The notes: generated from the letters alone by a model not told the origin. DNA of 38,450 nucleotides from Bacteroides sp. (GCA_014801235.1 JAAVEM010000025.1:42681-81130); one strand, 5' to 3'. Counted from the first letter of the stretch, positions 9,609 through 18,919 are shown. Program-made: numbers and translations.

Positions 9609-9639
9609 CAAAATTACTCAGAAATTACCAATTTACAAA
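9609..9639 (-). promoter_or_regulatory. Predicted promoter of rlmN-recF-DUF721 operon
   Basis: On the minus strand TTTG at 9639-9636 is separated by 19 bases from TAATTTTG at 9616-9609, matching the Bacteroidetes -33/-7 consensus TTTG-N19-21-TAnnTTTG. The -7 element ends only 5 bases before the ATG at 9603, so the transcript would start at or next to the start codon. Confidence 0.6.
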
Positions 9640-9670
9640 AATCTTGCCAAAACTCGTCCGGCAAAAAACA

Positions 9671-9702
9671 TGACGCGGACCCCATGTCAGGAATCCGCGT
9701 CA
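9671..9702 (-). terminator. Rho-independent terminator of secDF
   Basis: A perfect 9-base stem TGACGCGGA/TCCGCGTCA (9671-9679 and 9694-9702) has a 14-base loop. On the minus strand it is followed by TGTTTTTTGC. It lies 25 bases after the secDF stop and upstream of the rlmN promoter. Confidence 0.85.
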
Positions 9703-9727
9703 CTTCTATAGTTTAAATCCTATTGTC

Positions 9728-12610
9728 TTATTTCTTTGTCGCTCTGCGCTTGTCGGTCAGATAAGCTACGGGAGCTGCAACAAAGATAGTTGCAAGAGTA
9801 CCGGTGATAACACCGAAGAGCATCGCGAATGTGAAGCTGCGGATTGATTCACCACCGAGGATGAAGATACACAGAAGCACGAGCAATGTAGATGCCGATG
9901 TCATGATGGTACGTCCCAGCGTGCTGTTGATTGACAGATTGACAGTGTTATAGAAATTCATCTTAGGATTAAGCTGAACGTTTTCACGAACACGGTCAAA
10001 GACAACCACCGTATCGTTGATCTGATAACCGATCACAGTAAGGATCGCAGCGATAAACGACTGGTCAATCTCCATCGAGAAAGGAAGAATACCCCAGAAG
10101 AGCGAGTAGAAGCCGATGATGGTGAAGGCGGTGAAAGCTACCGCTGCCAACGCTCCGACTGAGAATGCCACATTGTGGAAACGGAGAAGGATGTAGAGGA
10201 ACATCGCAATCAGTGAAAGAATAACGGCAACGTATGCGTCCTTCTTCATGTCGGCTGCAATGGTAGGACCAACCTTCTGCGAACTCTGGATACCCACGTT
10301 CTCATTGGTGGTCGAGAAGTCTTCAAGCGACATTCCGCCAAGTTCAGAGCTAAGTCCGTCATAAAGGATCTTAGTGATTTCAGCGTCAACGCCATCGGTT
10401 TCCTCGTCAATCTTATAGTTGGTTGAGATACGCACTTTAGTGTCATTGTCAATTGTGATGACAGAAAGCGAAGAGTTGGGGAACATCGGAGCGAGCTGGC
10501 TCTGAAGCTCGGCGGTCTTCACGGGATGATCAAACTGAACGATGTAGTTACGTCCACCCGAGAAGTCGATACCCTGGTTCATTCCGCGGGCAAAAAGCGA
10601 GATAACAACGATTACCACGAAAGCGGTGCAAACTCCGAATGCCACCTTGCGCTTGCCGAGGAAGTCAAACTTCGCGTTCTGGAACAAGTGTCCTGCAAAC
10701 TTGGTTGTGAAGGTGAGATTGAGGAACGGTTTGGTCTTGCCGAAAGCGATAAACACCAGTCGGGTCAAGAACACTGCCGTGAAGAACGAGCAGACAATAC
10801 CAATAATAAGAGTTGTCGCAAATCCCTTGATAGGACCGGTTCCGTAAAGAAGAAGGATAACCGCTGTGATGATTGAAGTCAAGTTAGAGTCGAAAATCGC
10901 TGAGAAAGCGTTGCTGTAACCGTCGGCGATTGCCTGGTGGATATTCTTTCCTGCGCGAAGCTCTTCCTTGGTACGCTCGAAGATAAGCACGTTAGCGTCG
11001 ACCGCCATACCGAGCGCAAGCACAATACCGGCGATACCTGAAAGCGTGAGCACTGCCTGGAACGATGCGAGAATACCCATCGTGAAGAACAGGTTGCAGA
11101 CAAGACCGATGTTGGCGATAAGTCCGGGGATGAAACCGTAGACAGCCATCATGAAAATCATGAGGAGAACAAGAGCGATAACGAATGACAGGAATCCGTC
11201 ATGGATAGCCTGCTTACCGAGCGACGGACCGATCACAGTGTCGCTTACGATGTCGACCTTAGCCGCCATCTTACCTGATTTAAGCACGTTGGCAAGGTCC
11301 TTCGCATCCTCAACCGAGAAGTTACCGGTGATTTGAGAACGGCCGCCCTCGATCACGCTGTTGATGCGCGGATAAGAATATACGTGTTCGTCAAGCACGA
11401 TAGCCACGGGCTTGCCGAGATTGTTCTGAGTCACGCGAGCCCAAGCCTTGGCGCCCTCGCTGTTCATGTCCATCGACACGTAGTTACCCTGCATGTTGTC
11501 AAAGTCGCTTGTAGCAGAAACAACTACATCGCCGGCAAGAGCGGGCTTGCCATTATTCGAGCGGAGAGCGATCAAAGTGTAAAGCTCTGCCTTGCGAACT
11601 GCATTGGTAGCGGTGTCGGTGTACTGAACCTCCTGAGGTTTAACCTCCCAGCGGAGTTTAAGATTTGAAGGAAGAATGCGCGCAGCGGTTGCAGTGCCGA
11701 GAATAGAGTCGATAACCTCACGATGGCGCTGAGTAGCCATACCGATCACCGGGCTTCCGGCATAACCGTTTCCGTCAAAGTAACCGAAGAATGTCTTTGC
11801 AACACCTGCCGAGTCAGTGCGAAGCGCCTGTTCAAGAGCCATAAGCTGTGACTGAATCTCATCAAGAGTGTAAACCTCATAGAATTCAAGATTAGCCGAA
11901 GCCTTGAGAAGCTCGCGAACACGGTCGTGCTCCTTAACGCCCGGAAGTTCAAGAAGAATCTGACCGTCCTTCTCAAGTTCCTGGATATTGGGAGCGACAA
12001 CGCCAAACTGGTCGATACGGTTGCGGAGCACGTTGGTTGAGCTTGACACACGGTCCTTAACCTCCTGCTTAACCTGAGCTTCCACCTGGGCGCGGTCTTC
12101 TCCGCGTTTAGCGACATTCTTGAAAACCACAGCCATGTCGGCGGTAGGATCAATGCGCTGATATTCTTTAAAGAAAGCGGCGACATAGTCGCTTGTCTTG
12201 GTTTTCTTAACTACCGAGTCGGTTGCCGCAATCACGCGGTTGAAAGTTTTGTTATCCTCGGCGTTTGCCATTGAACGCAAAATGTCGGGCACGGAAACCT
12301 GAAGAATCACGTTCATACCTCCCTTGAGGTCAAGACCGAGACCAACACCCATCTTCTGAACCTGATTGAAGGTGTAGCCGAATACTGGATAAACTTCCTC
12401 TTTACCGATTGAATCGATGTAATTTTTGTAAGCCTTCTGATAGGTGTCGCTATTGGCATCGCCGTTAGCGATTACCAACGCATAAGCCTCTGCTTTCTTC
12501 TCGTAACGGCTTGTTACCCAACTGAACGAGAGGTAAAACAGACACACGAGCACCAAGAAGATTGCTATCACACCGGAGATTACACTTCCGGTAGTACCTT
12601 TGCTTTGCAT
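9728..12610 (-). CDS. secDF: Protein translocase subunit SecDF (SecD-SecF fusion)
   Basis: This 960-residue single-chain fusion is typical of Bacteroidetes. One N-terminal membrane segment (SGVIAIFLVLVCLFYLSFSW) is followed by the SecD motif GLDLKGGMNVILQV near residue 95. A large periplasmic P1 region contains NVLRNRIDQFGVVAPNIQELEKD. A cluster of membrane segments holds the SecD TM4 motif GMAVDANVLIFERTKEEL. The SecF half starts near residue 645 and carries GIDFSGG and, in its own TM4, VIGYQINDTVVVFDRVREN. The complex uses the proton gradient to pull exported proteins through SecYEG and release them in the periplasm. The gene is followed by a strong terminator and preceded by its own likely promoter, so it is probably monocistronic. 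Confidence 0.98.
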   Translation of the reverse strand: MQSKGTTGSVISGVIAIFLVLVCLFYLSFSWVTSRYEKKAEAYALVIANGDANSDTYQKAYKNYIDSIGKEEVYPVFGYTFNQVQKMGVGLGLDLKGGMNVILQVSVPDILRSMANAEDNKTFNRVIAATDSVVKKTKTSDYVAAFFKEYQRIDPTADMAVVFKNVAKRGEDRAQVEAQVKQEVKDRVSSSTNVLRNRIDQFGVVAPNIQELEKDGQILLELPGVKEHDRVRELLKASANLEFYEVYTLDEIQSQLMALEQALRTDSAGVAKTFFGYFDGNGYAGSPVIGMATQRHREVIDSILGTATAARILPSNLKLRWEVKPQEVQYTDTATNAVRKAELYTLIALRSNNGKPALAGDVVVSATSDFDNMQGNYVSMDMNSEGAKAWARVTQNNLGKPVAIVLDEHVYSYPRINSVIEGGRSQITGNFSVEDAKDLANVLKSGKMAAKVDIVSDTVIGPSLGKQAIHDGFLSFVIALVLLMIFMMAVYGFIPGLIANIGLVCNLFFTMGILASFQAVLTLSGIAGIVLALGMAVDANVLIFERTKEELRAGKNIHQAIADGYSNAFSAIFDSNLTSIITAVILLLYGTGPIKGFATTLIIGIVCSFFTAVFLTRLVFIAFGKTKPFLNLTFTTKFAGHLFQNAKFDFLGKRKVAFGVCTAFVVIVVISLFARGMNQGIDFSGGRNYIVQFDHPVKTAELQSQLAPMFPNSSLSVITIDNDTKVRISTNYKIDEETDGVDAEITKILYDGLSSELGGMSLEDFSTTNENVGIQSSQKVGPTIAADMKKDAYVAVILSLIAMFLYILLRFHNVAFSVGALAAVAFTAFTIIGFYSLFWGILPFSMEIDQSFIAAILTVIGYQINDTVVVFDRVRENVQLNPKMNFYNTVNLSINSTLGRTIMTSASTLLVLLCIFILGGESIRSFTFAMLFGVITGTLATIFVAAPVAYLTDKRRATKK

Positions 12611-12668
12611 GTGTTGTTAGTGATATGATATTAAGTTATTAAATATAATTGCACGTTATTTCAGCGTG

Positions 12669-12701
12669 CAAATATAGTGTTTTTTTTCCTTATAGCCGAA
12701 A
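12669..12701 (-). promoter_or_regulatory. Predicted promoter of secDF
   Basis: On the minus strand TATATTTG (12676-12669) fits the Bacteroidetes -7 box. TTTC at 12701-12698, 21 bases upstream, is a near match to the -33 TTTG. A hairpin TTGCACG/CGTGCAA (12649-12655 and 12665-12671) overlaps the -7 box and the start region. It could be the tail of the upstream transcript or an operator-like dyad. Confidence 0.45.
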
Positions 12702-12716
12702 CTTGCGCCTATAATT

Positions 12717-13673
12717 TTAATACACAAGTGATATATTATCAATCCAGAGCGTCATTCCGGGGGTACCTTCATAAGCCACTCCACACCCCGACGAAGCCAT
12801 GACAAGCATGTGGGTGGGGATTGCCGACGCTTCGTCCCAACCAACCTCTTTCACCGGCACCATCTTCCCCTTGGAGTTTTTGGCATAGTAGCACCGGTCC
12901 TCAGGAATAAGCCCCATATAATCCTGATATTGAGGGTGTCCCGATATATTTCCATAAAGCACGTCGATTTCATGACCGTGAACCCACGGCGTGGACTTGC
13001 GGTAACGCTCCCGCCCCGTGCCGACGCGCTTGGCATATATGTTTCCGTCGGCATCCTCCCAGCGGCGCTGCAAAAGGATGTAGACTTCGGCAAAATCCTG
13101 TCCTGAAAGATTTTTCGTGGAGGTCCCCGTTGCCCTTATGCGTTGTGCCCCGTCGGGAATGAGCACCCTGTAGTCAAAGCGCAGGCTCTTCGGGCGGCGG
13201 GAGAACGGAATGCCCATCTCCATTTTCGAATAAGGATTGCTGGTGTTTCTTATCGGCTCCAGATTGTAGCCGAGATAAATCGAGCCCGAGACAAGGACTT
13301 TAAGATTAAGAAGCCCGAGCACCTTGACCGTTTCTATCTCGGTCATCATCTTGCAGCATCTGCCACCCGAAGGATTGACGTCGGGATAAACCGTGTTGCT
13401 CGCTTTCACCACGCCCATGACATCGGCATAGACATTGGAAGTCGCCCACGGCGAGCCTCCCATATTGCGGTAAGGCTCAGCCTTGTCGATAACCGTTTCG
13501 GGAGCTATCTCATAGACTTGGCGCGTATTGCCCCCTATCACCTTGGACTCCTTGATATTTCTCGTGACCCAGTTCTCAAAGTCGGCATATTTGACAAGCT
13601 GTGCGGTCTGAGCCTTCAGGCAATGCGCCGACAGCATGACCGACAGCATTAGAAACACACGTCGCGCTATCAT
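12717..13673 (-). CDS. Exported PCMD-domain (putative carbohydrate metabolism domain) protein
   Basis: This 318-residue protein has a Sec signal peptide ([21 protein letters not shown]). The mature part, beginning [15 protein letters not shown], resembles the PCMD family of Bacteroidetes: a beta-sandwich with [30 protein letters not shown] and a C-terminal [13 protein letters not shown] strand, as in carbohydrate-binding jelly rolls. The residue before the signal cleavage site is Cys19 in AHCLKA, so lipidation is doubtful and periplasmic export is likelier. Its ATG overlaps the TGA of ispF, so the two are translationally coupled even though their functions look unrelated. The exact role is unknown; surface or periplasmic glycan binding is an inference from the family name. 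Confidence 0.75.
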   Translation of the reverse strand: MIARRVFLMLSVMLSAHCLKAQTAQLVKYADFENWVTRNIKESKVIGGNTRQVYEIAPETVIDKAEPYRNMGGSPWATSNVYADVMGVVKASNTVYPDVNPSGGRCCKMMTEIETVKVLGLLNLKVLVSGSIYLGYNLEPIRNTSNPYSKMEMGIPFSRRPKSLRFDYRVLIPDGAQRIRATGTSTKNLSGQDFAEVYILLQRRWEDADGNIYAKRVGTGRERYRKSTPWVHGHEIDVLYGNISGHPQYQDYMGLIPEDRCYYAKNSKGKMVPVKEVGWDEASAIPTHMLVMASSGCGVAYEGTPGMTLWIDNISLVY

Positions 13674-14164
13674 TCCTCCACCTTATAGATAAGCGCGGTG
13701 GCAAAAGCGGCAACGCCCTCCCCGCGTCCTGTAAATCCGAGTTTTTCAGTTGTCGTCGCCTTCACCGACACTGCGTCGAGGTCAATATTCAGGTCGGCGG
13801 CGATACGTTCCCTCATCACGGGAATATGGTCAAACAACTTCGGAGCCTGCGCCATGATTGTCAGGTCAACATTGCCAGGCTTATATCCCTTCTCTTCCAA
13901 AAGTTCCCTTACGCGGCGGAGGAGAACGCGCGAATCCGCGCCCTTGAAGCGAGGATCAGTGTCAGGAAAATGGTAACCGATGTCGCGCAACGCCGCCGCT
14001 CCGAGAAGAGCGTCGCTCAACGCATGAAGAGCAACGTCGGCATCGCTATGCCCCAGAAGTCCCATATGATAAGGAACCTTAACTCCTCCTAACCACAATT
14101 CGCGTTCCTCAACAAGCCTGTGAACGTCAAAGCCGTTACCGACTCTTATCGATGTTATATTCAT
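13670..14164 (-). CDS. ispF: 2-C-methyl-D-erythritol 2,4-cyclodiphosphate synthase
   Basis: IspF cyclises CDP-methylerythritol 2-phosphate in the non-mevalonate isoprenoid pathway, with release of CMP. The protein has the metal-binding GFDVHRL motif (Asp13, His15 in the chosen frame), the [19 protein letters not shown] signature, GYHFPDTDP and the C-terminal [22 protein letters not shown]. Starting at the ATG at 14164 ([17 protein letters not shown]) gives 164 residues, close to the usual 157-160. An upstream in-frame ATG at 14200 would add 12 residues not expected in the family. The gene follows porV by about 55 bases and overlaps the PCMD gene by 4, so porV-ispF-PCMD is probably one transcript. 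Confidence 0.96.
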   Translation of the reverse strand: MNITSIRVGNGFDVHRLVEERELWLGGVKVPYHMGLLGHSDADVALHALSDALLGAAALRDIGYHFPDTDPRFKGADSRVLLRRVRELLEEKGYKPGNVDLTIMAQAPKLFDHIPVMRERIAADLNIDLDAVSVKATTTEKLGFTGRGEGVAAFATALIYKVEE

Positions 14165-14219
14165 AACCATATCTTTATTTGATCTCTCTATTAACAACAA
14201 TCATGCCGCCAACAAAGAT

Positions 14220-15410
14220 TTATCGCCGTCCAAACATTTCCCTGATTCCGTCCATGTCAAACGACAGGGTAAAGCGCAGAGTCTGATCGAGAGGTGAAGT
14301 CTGAGCCGCAGCCATCATATAGGATGCGTCAAGACGAAGCACATTAAGCGAGAATCCGGCGCCGAGGGCGAAATATTTACGTCCCCCCTTGAACTCGTTC
14401 TCATAATAATAGCCGGCGCGGAGGAAGAACTGCTGATTGTAGCTGTATTCCGCTCCGAGCGACCAGGTTATTTCCCTCAGCTCCTCTTTGAAACCGCCGG
14501 GAGCGTCGCTGAACGATTTGAAAATACCGGTTATCGGCGACATATTTTCCCAGTTTTCCTCAGCGTCGAGATACTCCTGCTGACCTTCGGGAGTATCGGC
14601 ATAGTCACTCTGCCTCGGCTTGGTCGGCACAAGAAGCTTGTTCAAGTCAAGCGACAGGGCAAGATTGTGATAGTCGGCAAGCGGGAACATGAACGAGGTT
14701 CCGATGCGCAGATTCGTAGGCAAGAAAGCGGGACTCTCGCCATCATTGTAGCTCACTTTCGAGCCGATGTTGGAAATATCCCAGCCCCATGACCACTGGC
14801 ACTCATTGCGCCCCACAATAGGATAAGTGGTGTAGTAGCCCGAGAGGTCGGCAGAGAAAGCCGACGCGCCCGACATCTGGTCGCCCGAATTGGACGGAGA
14901 GAAACCCAATGCCGAATATATGTAACGCAGCACCACTCCCATCGAGAATTTTTCCGAAAGTTTACGCGAGTAGCCCACATCGACCGACATCTCATAGGGA
15001 TTGATCGACTGCCCGCCAAAATCACTCGAGGTGTTCACCTCGCCCAGCGAGAAGTAGCGCAGCGACGCGCTCACCGCCTGATTGTCATCCTGACCGAGCT
15101 TCCAGTAGCCTGAAAGATTGGCGAGGAAAATATCATTGACGATTTTGCGGAGCCAGGGAGTATAGCTAAGCGAAACGCCTCCGCCGCTATAAGCGAACGC
15201 ATACTTCGACGGGTTCCAGAACTGCGAATTGACATCGGGGTCGGTTGCCGCGCCAAGGTCGCCCATCGCCGCGCCGCGAGCGTCGGGGGCGATTGACAAC
15301 GAGGTTACACCGGTCTCCACCGGGTTGAATTCATTCTTATTCTGGGCAGCAAGTTCCGAGCAGCATCCAAGAACGAGCGCCAATGCTATGAAATAATGCT
15401 TAATTGCCAT
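14220..15410 (-). CDS. porV: Type IX secretion system outer membrane protein PorV (LptO/PG27 family)
   Basis: This 396-residue protein starts with a signal peptide ending in LAAQ and then NEFNPVETGVTSLSIAPDARGAAMGDLGAA, the strongly conserved PorV opening. It then has FadL-like barrel repeats such as NPSKYAFA, GVSLSYTPWLRKIVNDIFLANLSGYWKL and QFFLRAGYYYENEFKGGRKYFALGAGF. The length is close to P. gingivalis PorV. PorV shuttles type IX cargo from the SprA/Sov channel to the PorU sortase on the cell surface. porU, often adjacent in other Bacteroidetes, is not in this window. The gene lies after the asnS terminator and is followed by ispF. Confidence 0.93.
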   Translation of the reverse strand: MAIKHYFIALALVLGCCSELAAQNKNEFNPVETGVTSLSIAPDARGAAMGDLGAATDPDVNSQFWNPSKYAFAYSGGGVSLSYTPWLRKIVNDIFLANLSGYWKLGQDDNQAVSASLRYFSLGEVNTSSDFGGQSINPYEMSVDVGYSRKLSEKFSMGVVLRYIYSALGFSPSNSGDQMSGASAFSADLSGYYTTYPIVGRNECQWSWGWDISNIGSKVSYNDGESPAFLPTNLRIGTSFMFPLADYHNLALSLDLNKLLVPTKPRQSDYADTPEGQQEYLDAEENWENMSPITGIFKSFSDAPGGFKEELREITWSLGAEYSYNQQFFLRAGYYYENEFKGGRKYFALGAGFSLNVLRLDASYMMAAAQTSPLDQTLRFTLSFDMDGIREMFGRR

Positions 15411-15546
15411 TGCAGAGAAAATAATATACTATTTTAACTCTAAATTCATCATTTTATTGTAACCACGCCAACTTATTTAGACTACTTCCCGCAAAATGCC
15501 AACGCAGTGGCGGCTATTTTCGACGGAAGGGGCATTAAAACGACAA

Positions 15547-15576
15547 GTCCGGACGGCTATGTAAAGCCATCCGGAC
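15547..15576 (-). terminator. Probable terminator of rluB-asnS
   Basis: The stem GTCCGGACGGCT (15547-15558) pairs with AGCCATCCGGAC (15565-15576) around a 6-base loop. The one imperfect position is a G-U pair in minus-strand RNA. It lies 29 bases after the asnS stop. The following T tract is short (GTTTTAA), so strength is uncertain. Confidence 0.65.
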
Positions 15577-15605
15577 CATCGCTATATGCGTCTCACCTTA
15601 AAAGG

Positions 15606-16997
15606 TTAGAATTCAGCATTGTTAGGAGTGCGCGGGAACGGAATCACGTCGCGGATATTGGTCATTCCGGTCACGAAGAGCACAAGACGCTCGAATCCGA
15701 GTCCGAAACCTGCGTGAGGCACTGTTCCGAAACGGCGGGTATCGAGATACCACCACATGTCCTTCATGGGGATGCCAAGCTCGTTGATGCGGCTCTCAAG
15801 CTTCTCAAAGCTCTCCTCACGTTCCGATCCGCCGATGATTTCACCGATTTTCGGGAAAAGCACATCCATCGCGCGCACAGTCTTTCCATCCTCGTTCAGC
15901 TTCATATAGAACGCCTTGATTTCCTTCGGATAGTCGGTCAGGATAACAGGCTTCTTGAAATGCTCCTCAACAAGGAATCGTTCGTGCTCGCTCTGAAGAT
16001 CAGCGCCCCAGTAAACCGGGAACTCGAATTTGTGTCCCGATTCCTCAAGAATCTTCACACCCTCGGTATAAGTGAGTCTCACAAACTCATTGTCAACCAC
16101 AAATTTCAATCGCTCAACCAACTCCGGGTCATAGTGCTCAGCAAGGAAAGCGATGTCGTCAGGACAATTGTCAAGAGCGTAGCGGATACAGTATTTGATA
16201 AACTCCTCGGCGAGATCCATGTTGTCGGTGATGTCAAAGAAAGCAACTTCAGGCTCGATCATCCAGAATTCCGACAAGTGGCGCGGAGTGTTGGAGTTCT
16301 CTGCGCGGAATGTAGGTCCAAACGTGTAGATCGCGCCAAGAGCGGTAGCTCCAAGCTCCCCTTCAAGCTGACCCGACACGGTAAGCGCGGTGGGCTTGCC
16401 GAAGAAATCGGCTGAGAAATCCACCTTTCCGTCTTCAGCTTTGGGCAGATTGTTCAAGTCGAGAGTAGTCACCTGGAACATCGCTCCCGCGCCCTCGCAG
16501 TCGCTGGCGGTGATGAGCGGAGTGTTCAGATAGAAATAGCCTCTCTCCTGGAAAAATTTATGGATGGCGAATGCAAGCGCGCTGCGCACTCGAAGCACCG
16601 CCCCGAATGTATTCGTGCGAGGACGGAGATGAGCCTTCTCGCGAAGGAATTCGAGAGTGTGACCCTTCTTCTGCAACGGATAGATGTTAGGATCGGCTGT
16701 TCCGAAAATTTCAAGTTTTTCAGCCTGCACCTCAACCGACTGCCCCTAGCCCATTGACTCGACAAGAATACCGTCGACCTTAAGCGATGAGCCGGTTGTG
16801 ATAGCCTTCAGATCATCTTCCGAGAACTTGGCGAGGTCAAAAACAATCTGCACGTTCTTCACCGAAGAACCGTCGTTCAATGCAACAAACTGCACATGCT
16901 TGTTGCCGCGTCGTGTACGCACCCATCCCATCACACACACTTCTTTGCCAAGAAGTTCGGGAGAGGTGAACAAGTCTTTTATCTTAGTACGTTTCAT
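15606..16997 (-). pseudogene. asnS: Asparagine--tRNA ligase interrupted by one in-frame amber codon
   Basis: The full frame spans 464 codons including the stop, matching E. coli AsnRS (466 residues). Codons 1-83 encode the N-terminal OB-fold anticodon-binding domain ([20 protein letters not shown]). Codon 84 (16748-16746) is TAG. Translation continues in the same frame with [15 protein letters not shown] and the class II catalytic core: [16 protein letters not shown] (motif 1 region), [20 protein letters not shown] (motif 2) and GFGLGFERL (motif 3). In E. coli the same place reads SPGQGQQFEIQ, so the expected codon is CAG (Gln) and the change is one transition. Internal initiation at GTG 16730 would lose the anticodon-binding domain. 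A sequencing error or suppressed nonsense mutation is likelier than true loss of this usually essential enzyme. It follows rluB by 20 bases. Confidence 0.9.
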
Positions 16998-17017
16998 TCC
17001 TGATGTTATTTTTTCAT

Positions 17018-18598
17018 TTATTCAAATGAGCCCATTTTCAAGAAGTTCACCTCTTCCTGAGTGAGGTAACGCCATCTGCCGCGGGGCAGATTCTTCTTGG
17101 TGAGACCTGCAAAATAAACTCGGTCAAGTTTTGTCACGTGATATCCGAGGCTTTCGAATATGCGTCTCACGATGCGGTTGCGTCCCGAGTGGATCTCTAT
17201 ACCCGCCTGATTGCGGTCGGTCTCGGTGGCATAGCTGATAGCGTCGGCATGGATCGGTCCGTCCTCAAGCTCGATGCCGTCGGCGATAGCCTGCATGTCA
17301 TCTTCTGAAATATCCTTGTCGGTCCACACGTGATAGATCTTCTTCTTTACATACTTAGGATGAGTGAGCTTTGAAGCCAAATCACCGTCATTTGTAAGAA
17401 GGAGCACACCGGTGGTGTTGCGGTCAAGACGCCCAACGGGATAAATACGTTCGTTGCATGCGCCCTTCACGAGATCCATCACCGTGGTTCTGCCGTTGGG
17501 ATCGTCGCTTGTAGTGACACAATCCTTCGGCTTGTTCAGAAGTATGTAGCACTTGCTCTCCAGCGTAACTACTTTTTCATCATATTCCACTACATCGCTG
17601 TGGGAAATCTTAGTTCCGAGTTCGGTGACAACCTCGCCGTTAACCTTCACAAGACCCTGAGAGATAAACTCGTCAGCCTCGCGACGCGAGCAAATTCCGG
17701 CATTAGCCATGAACTTGTTCAAGCGAATCTGCTCATCGGGATCGGGTATAGGCATTTCATACTCGATGCGCTTGGGACGCGGCACGAAGCTCTTGCCCGG
17801 GCGCTGGAATCCCTGCTGGCGATTGCCCTGCTGACGGTTGTTATTATAAGATCTCGGTCCGCCCTGCTGACGATTGTTGTTATAACCGCCCTGCTGGTTG
17901 TTGTAGCCGTAACCGCCCTGTTGACGGTTGTTGTTGTAACCGCCCTGCTGACGGTTGTTGTTGTAGCCGCCCTGCTGACGGTTGTTGCTGTAGCCGCCCT
18001 GCTGACGGTTGTTGTTGTAGCCGCCCTGCTGACGGTTGTTGTTATAGCCGCCCTGCTGACGGTTGTTGTTATAGCCGCCTTGCTGACGGTTGTTATTATA
18101 GCCGCCTTGCTGACGGTTATTGTTGTAGCCGCCCTGACGGTTATTATTGTAGCGATTATATCCGCCCTGCTGACGGTTGTTGTTGTAACCGCCCTGCTGG
18201 CTATAGCCTGTAGTCGGGGCGCTTTCAGTTGAAGCCGATTCAGCTGCCGAGCTCTCAACGCCATCTACCGGCTGAGATTGCTGCTGATACTGGCGAGGCT
18301 GATAGCCGCCCTGCTGGTTATTGTAACGGTTGTAACCGCCCTGCTGACGGTTGTTGTTATATCCTCCCTGATTGTTGTAGCCTGATCTTCCGTTATTATA
18401 TCCCCGCTGAACATACGGACGGGGCTGATAGGGACGGTCGTAGCCCGAATACTCCCTGCGCGGAGCGTCAGATGAAGATTCGCCGGCGCCTGCCGTGCGA
18501 TCCGAGTTGTTAAACAAACCATCGCCCGATGAAGACGCGGCAATACGGTTCTCCCCTATGCGGGGACGTCTTGGTTTCTTTTCTTCGCTGCTGTCCAT
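17018..18598 (-). CDS. rluB: RluB-family 23S rRNA pseudouridine synthase with long GGYNNNRQQ-repeat N-terminal extension
   Basis: The C-terminal half is a standard RsuA/RluB enzyme: an S4 RNA-binding domain from about residue 291 ([20 protein letters not shown]) and a catalytic domain with [13 protein letters not shown], whose Asp392 should be the nucleophile, plus [17 protein letters not shown]. It should convert a uridine in helix 89 of 23S rRNA to pseudouridine; the exact site is inferred from the family. Residues about 50-285 are a disordered, arginine-rich Gly/Tyr/Asn/Gln tract built mainly from a 9-residue unit (GGYNNNRQQ), with eight units in perfect register at residues 156-227. Tract composition resembles RGG-like RNA-binding tails. 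Related extensions occur in Bacteroidetes, but this one is long. asnS follows after 20 bases. The symbol could equally be a paralogue such as rsuA or rluE. Confidence 0.88.
   Translation of the reverse strand: MDSSEEKKPRRPRIGENRIAASSSGDGLFNNSDRTAGAGESSSDAPRREYSGYDRPYQPRPYVQRGYNNGRSGYNNQGGYNNNRQQGGYNRYNNQQGGYQPRQYQQQSQPVDGVESSAAESASTESAPTTGYSQQGGYNNNRQQGGYNRYNNNRQGGYNNNRQQGGYNNNRQQGGYNNNRQQGGYNNNRQQGGYNNNRQQGGYSNNRQQGGYNNNRQQGGYNNNRQQGGYGYNNQQGGYNNNRQQGGPRSYNNNRQQGNRQQGFQRPGKSFVPRPKRIEYEMPIPDPDEQIRLNKFMANAGICSRREADEFISQGLVKVNGEVVTELGTKISHSDVVEYDEKVVTLESKCYILLNKPKDCVTTSDDPNGRTTVMDLVKGACNERIYPVGRLDRNTTGVLLLTNDGDLASKLTHPKYVKKKIYHVWTDKDISEDDMQAIADGIELEDGPIHADAISYATETDRNQAGIEIHSGRNRIVRRIFESLGYHVTKLDRVYFAGLTKKNLPRGRWRYLTQEEVNFLKMGSFE
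17918..18133 (-). repeat. 27-base tandem repeat inside rluB (8 units in register)
   Basis: Eight consecutive 27-base units encode GGYNNNRQQ, one with Ser in place of the first Asn. Further imperfect units flank the block on both sides (about 17815-17917 and 18134-18420). Synonymous differences between units (AAC/AAT, CAG/CAA, GGC/GGT) show the array is not freshly expanded throughout. Copy number may vary between strains, and short-read assembly could collapse it. Confidence 0.95.
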
Positions 18599-18788
18599 GA
18601 TTACCTTGAATTAGTGCTGTTAGTTACTGCCTCGCGGCGTTAATAAAAATCTTAAAGCTTTAATAATTAATTGCTGACTCTCTTAATAAACCTTCATTAA
18701 GTTTAGGTATACAAGTTCTTATGCCAATTCTCAAATTATAATAGATTGATATGGCACAATACCATCCACAATTTCCTATAATTTTTCG

Positions 18789-18818
18789 CAAATTTAAGTT
18801 TTTTCCTCAAAACTCCAA
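18789..18818 (-). promoter_or_regulatory. Predicted promoter of rluB-asnS
   Basis: On the minus strand TAAATTTG (18796-18789) fits TAnnTTTG, and TTG at 18818-18816 lies 19 bases upstream. The start site would be near 18782, leaving a long untranslated leader. Confidence 0.5.
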
Positions 18819-18904
18819 CCGAATCGCTCCAAAACTTTTCTCAAAAAAACATAAAAACCCTCTATTTTAACATTTTCAGCCTCCGCATATAGCCGGAAAA
18901 CGAG

Positions 18905-18912
18905 TAAATTTG
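18905..18912 (+). promoter_or_regulatory. Predicted -7 element of dinB
   Basis: TAAATTTG matches the Bacteroidetes -7 box and ends 7 bases before the dinB ATG at 18920, so the leader would be nearly absent. No convincing -33 TTTG is seen at the right spacing. Confidence 0.4.
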
Positions 18913-18919
18913 TAACTCG

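Larger units (their letters stand above)
18599..18919. other. Intergenic region between divergent rluB and dinB
   Basis: This 321-base AT-rich region has no credible gene. It holds a predicted rluB promoter near 18789-18818, which gives a leader of about 180 bases for rluB, and a dinB -7 element at 18905-18912. I see no riboswitch or tRNA in it. Confidence 0.6.

Noticed and set aside
15507-16415. 302-codon plus-strand frame opposite asnS
   Set aside because: Antisense to the AsnRS catalytic core and covering the asnS terminator; no family features.
15606-16730. The catalytic part of asnS as a separate gene starting at GTG 16730 (an AsnA-like or AsnRS paralogue)
   Set aside because: The upstream 83 codons are in the same frame and encode the matching OB-fold domain, so this is one interrupted gene.
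16730-16748. Genome-wide reassignment of TAG to glutamine
   Set aside because: A recoded genome would have many internal TAG codons; only one is seen in more than 20 genes, so a local change is the better reading.
17815-18420. Regular 27-base repeats that could suggest a CRISPR array
   Set aside because: The units are contiguous without unique spacers and encode an in-frame GGYNNNRQQ repeat in rluB.
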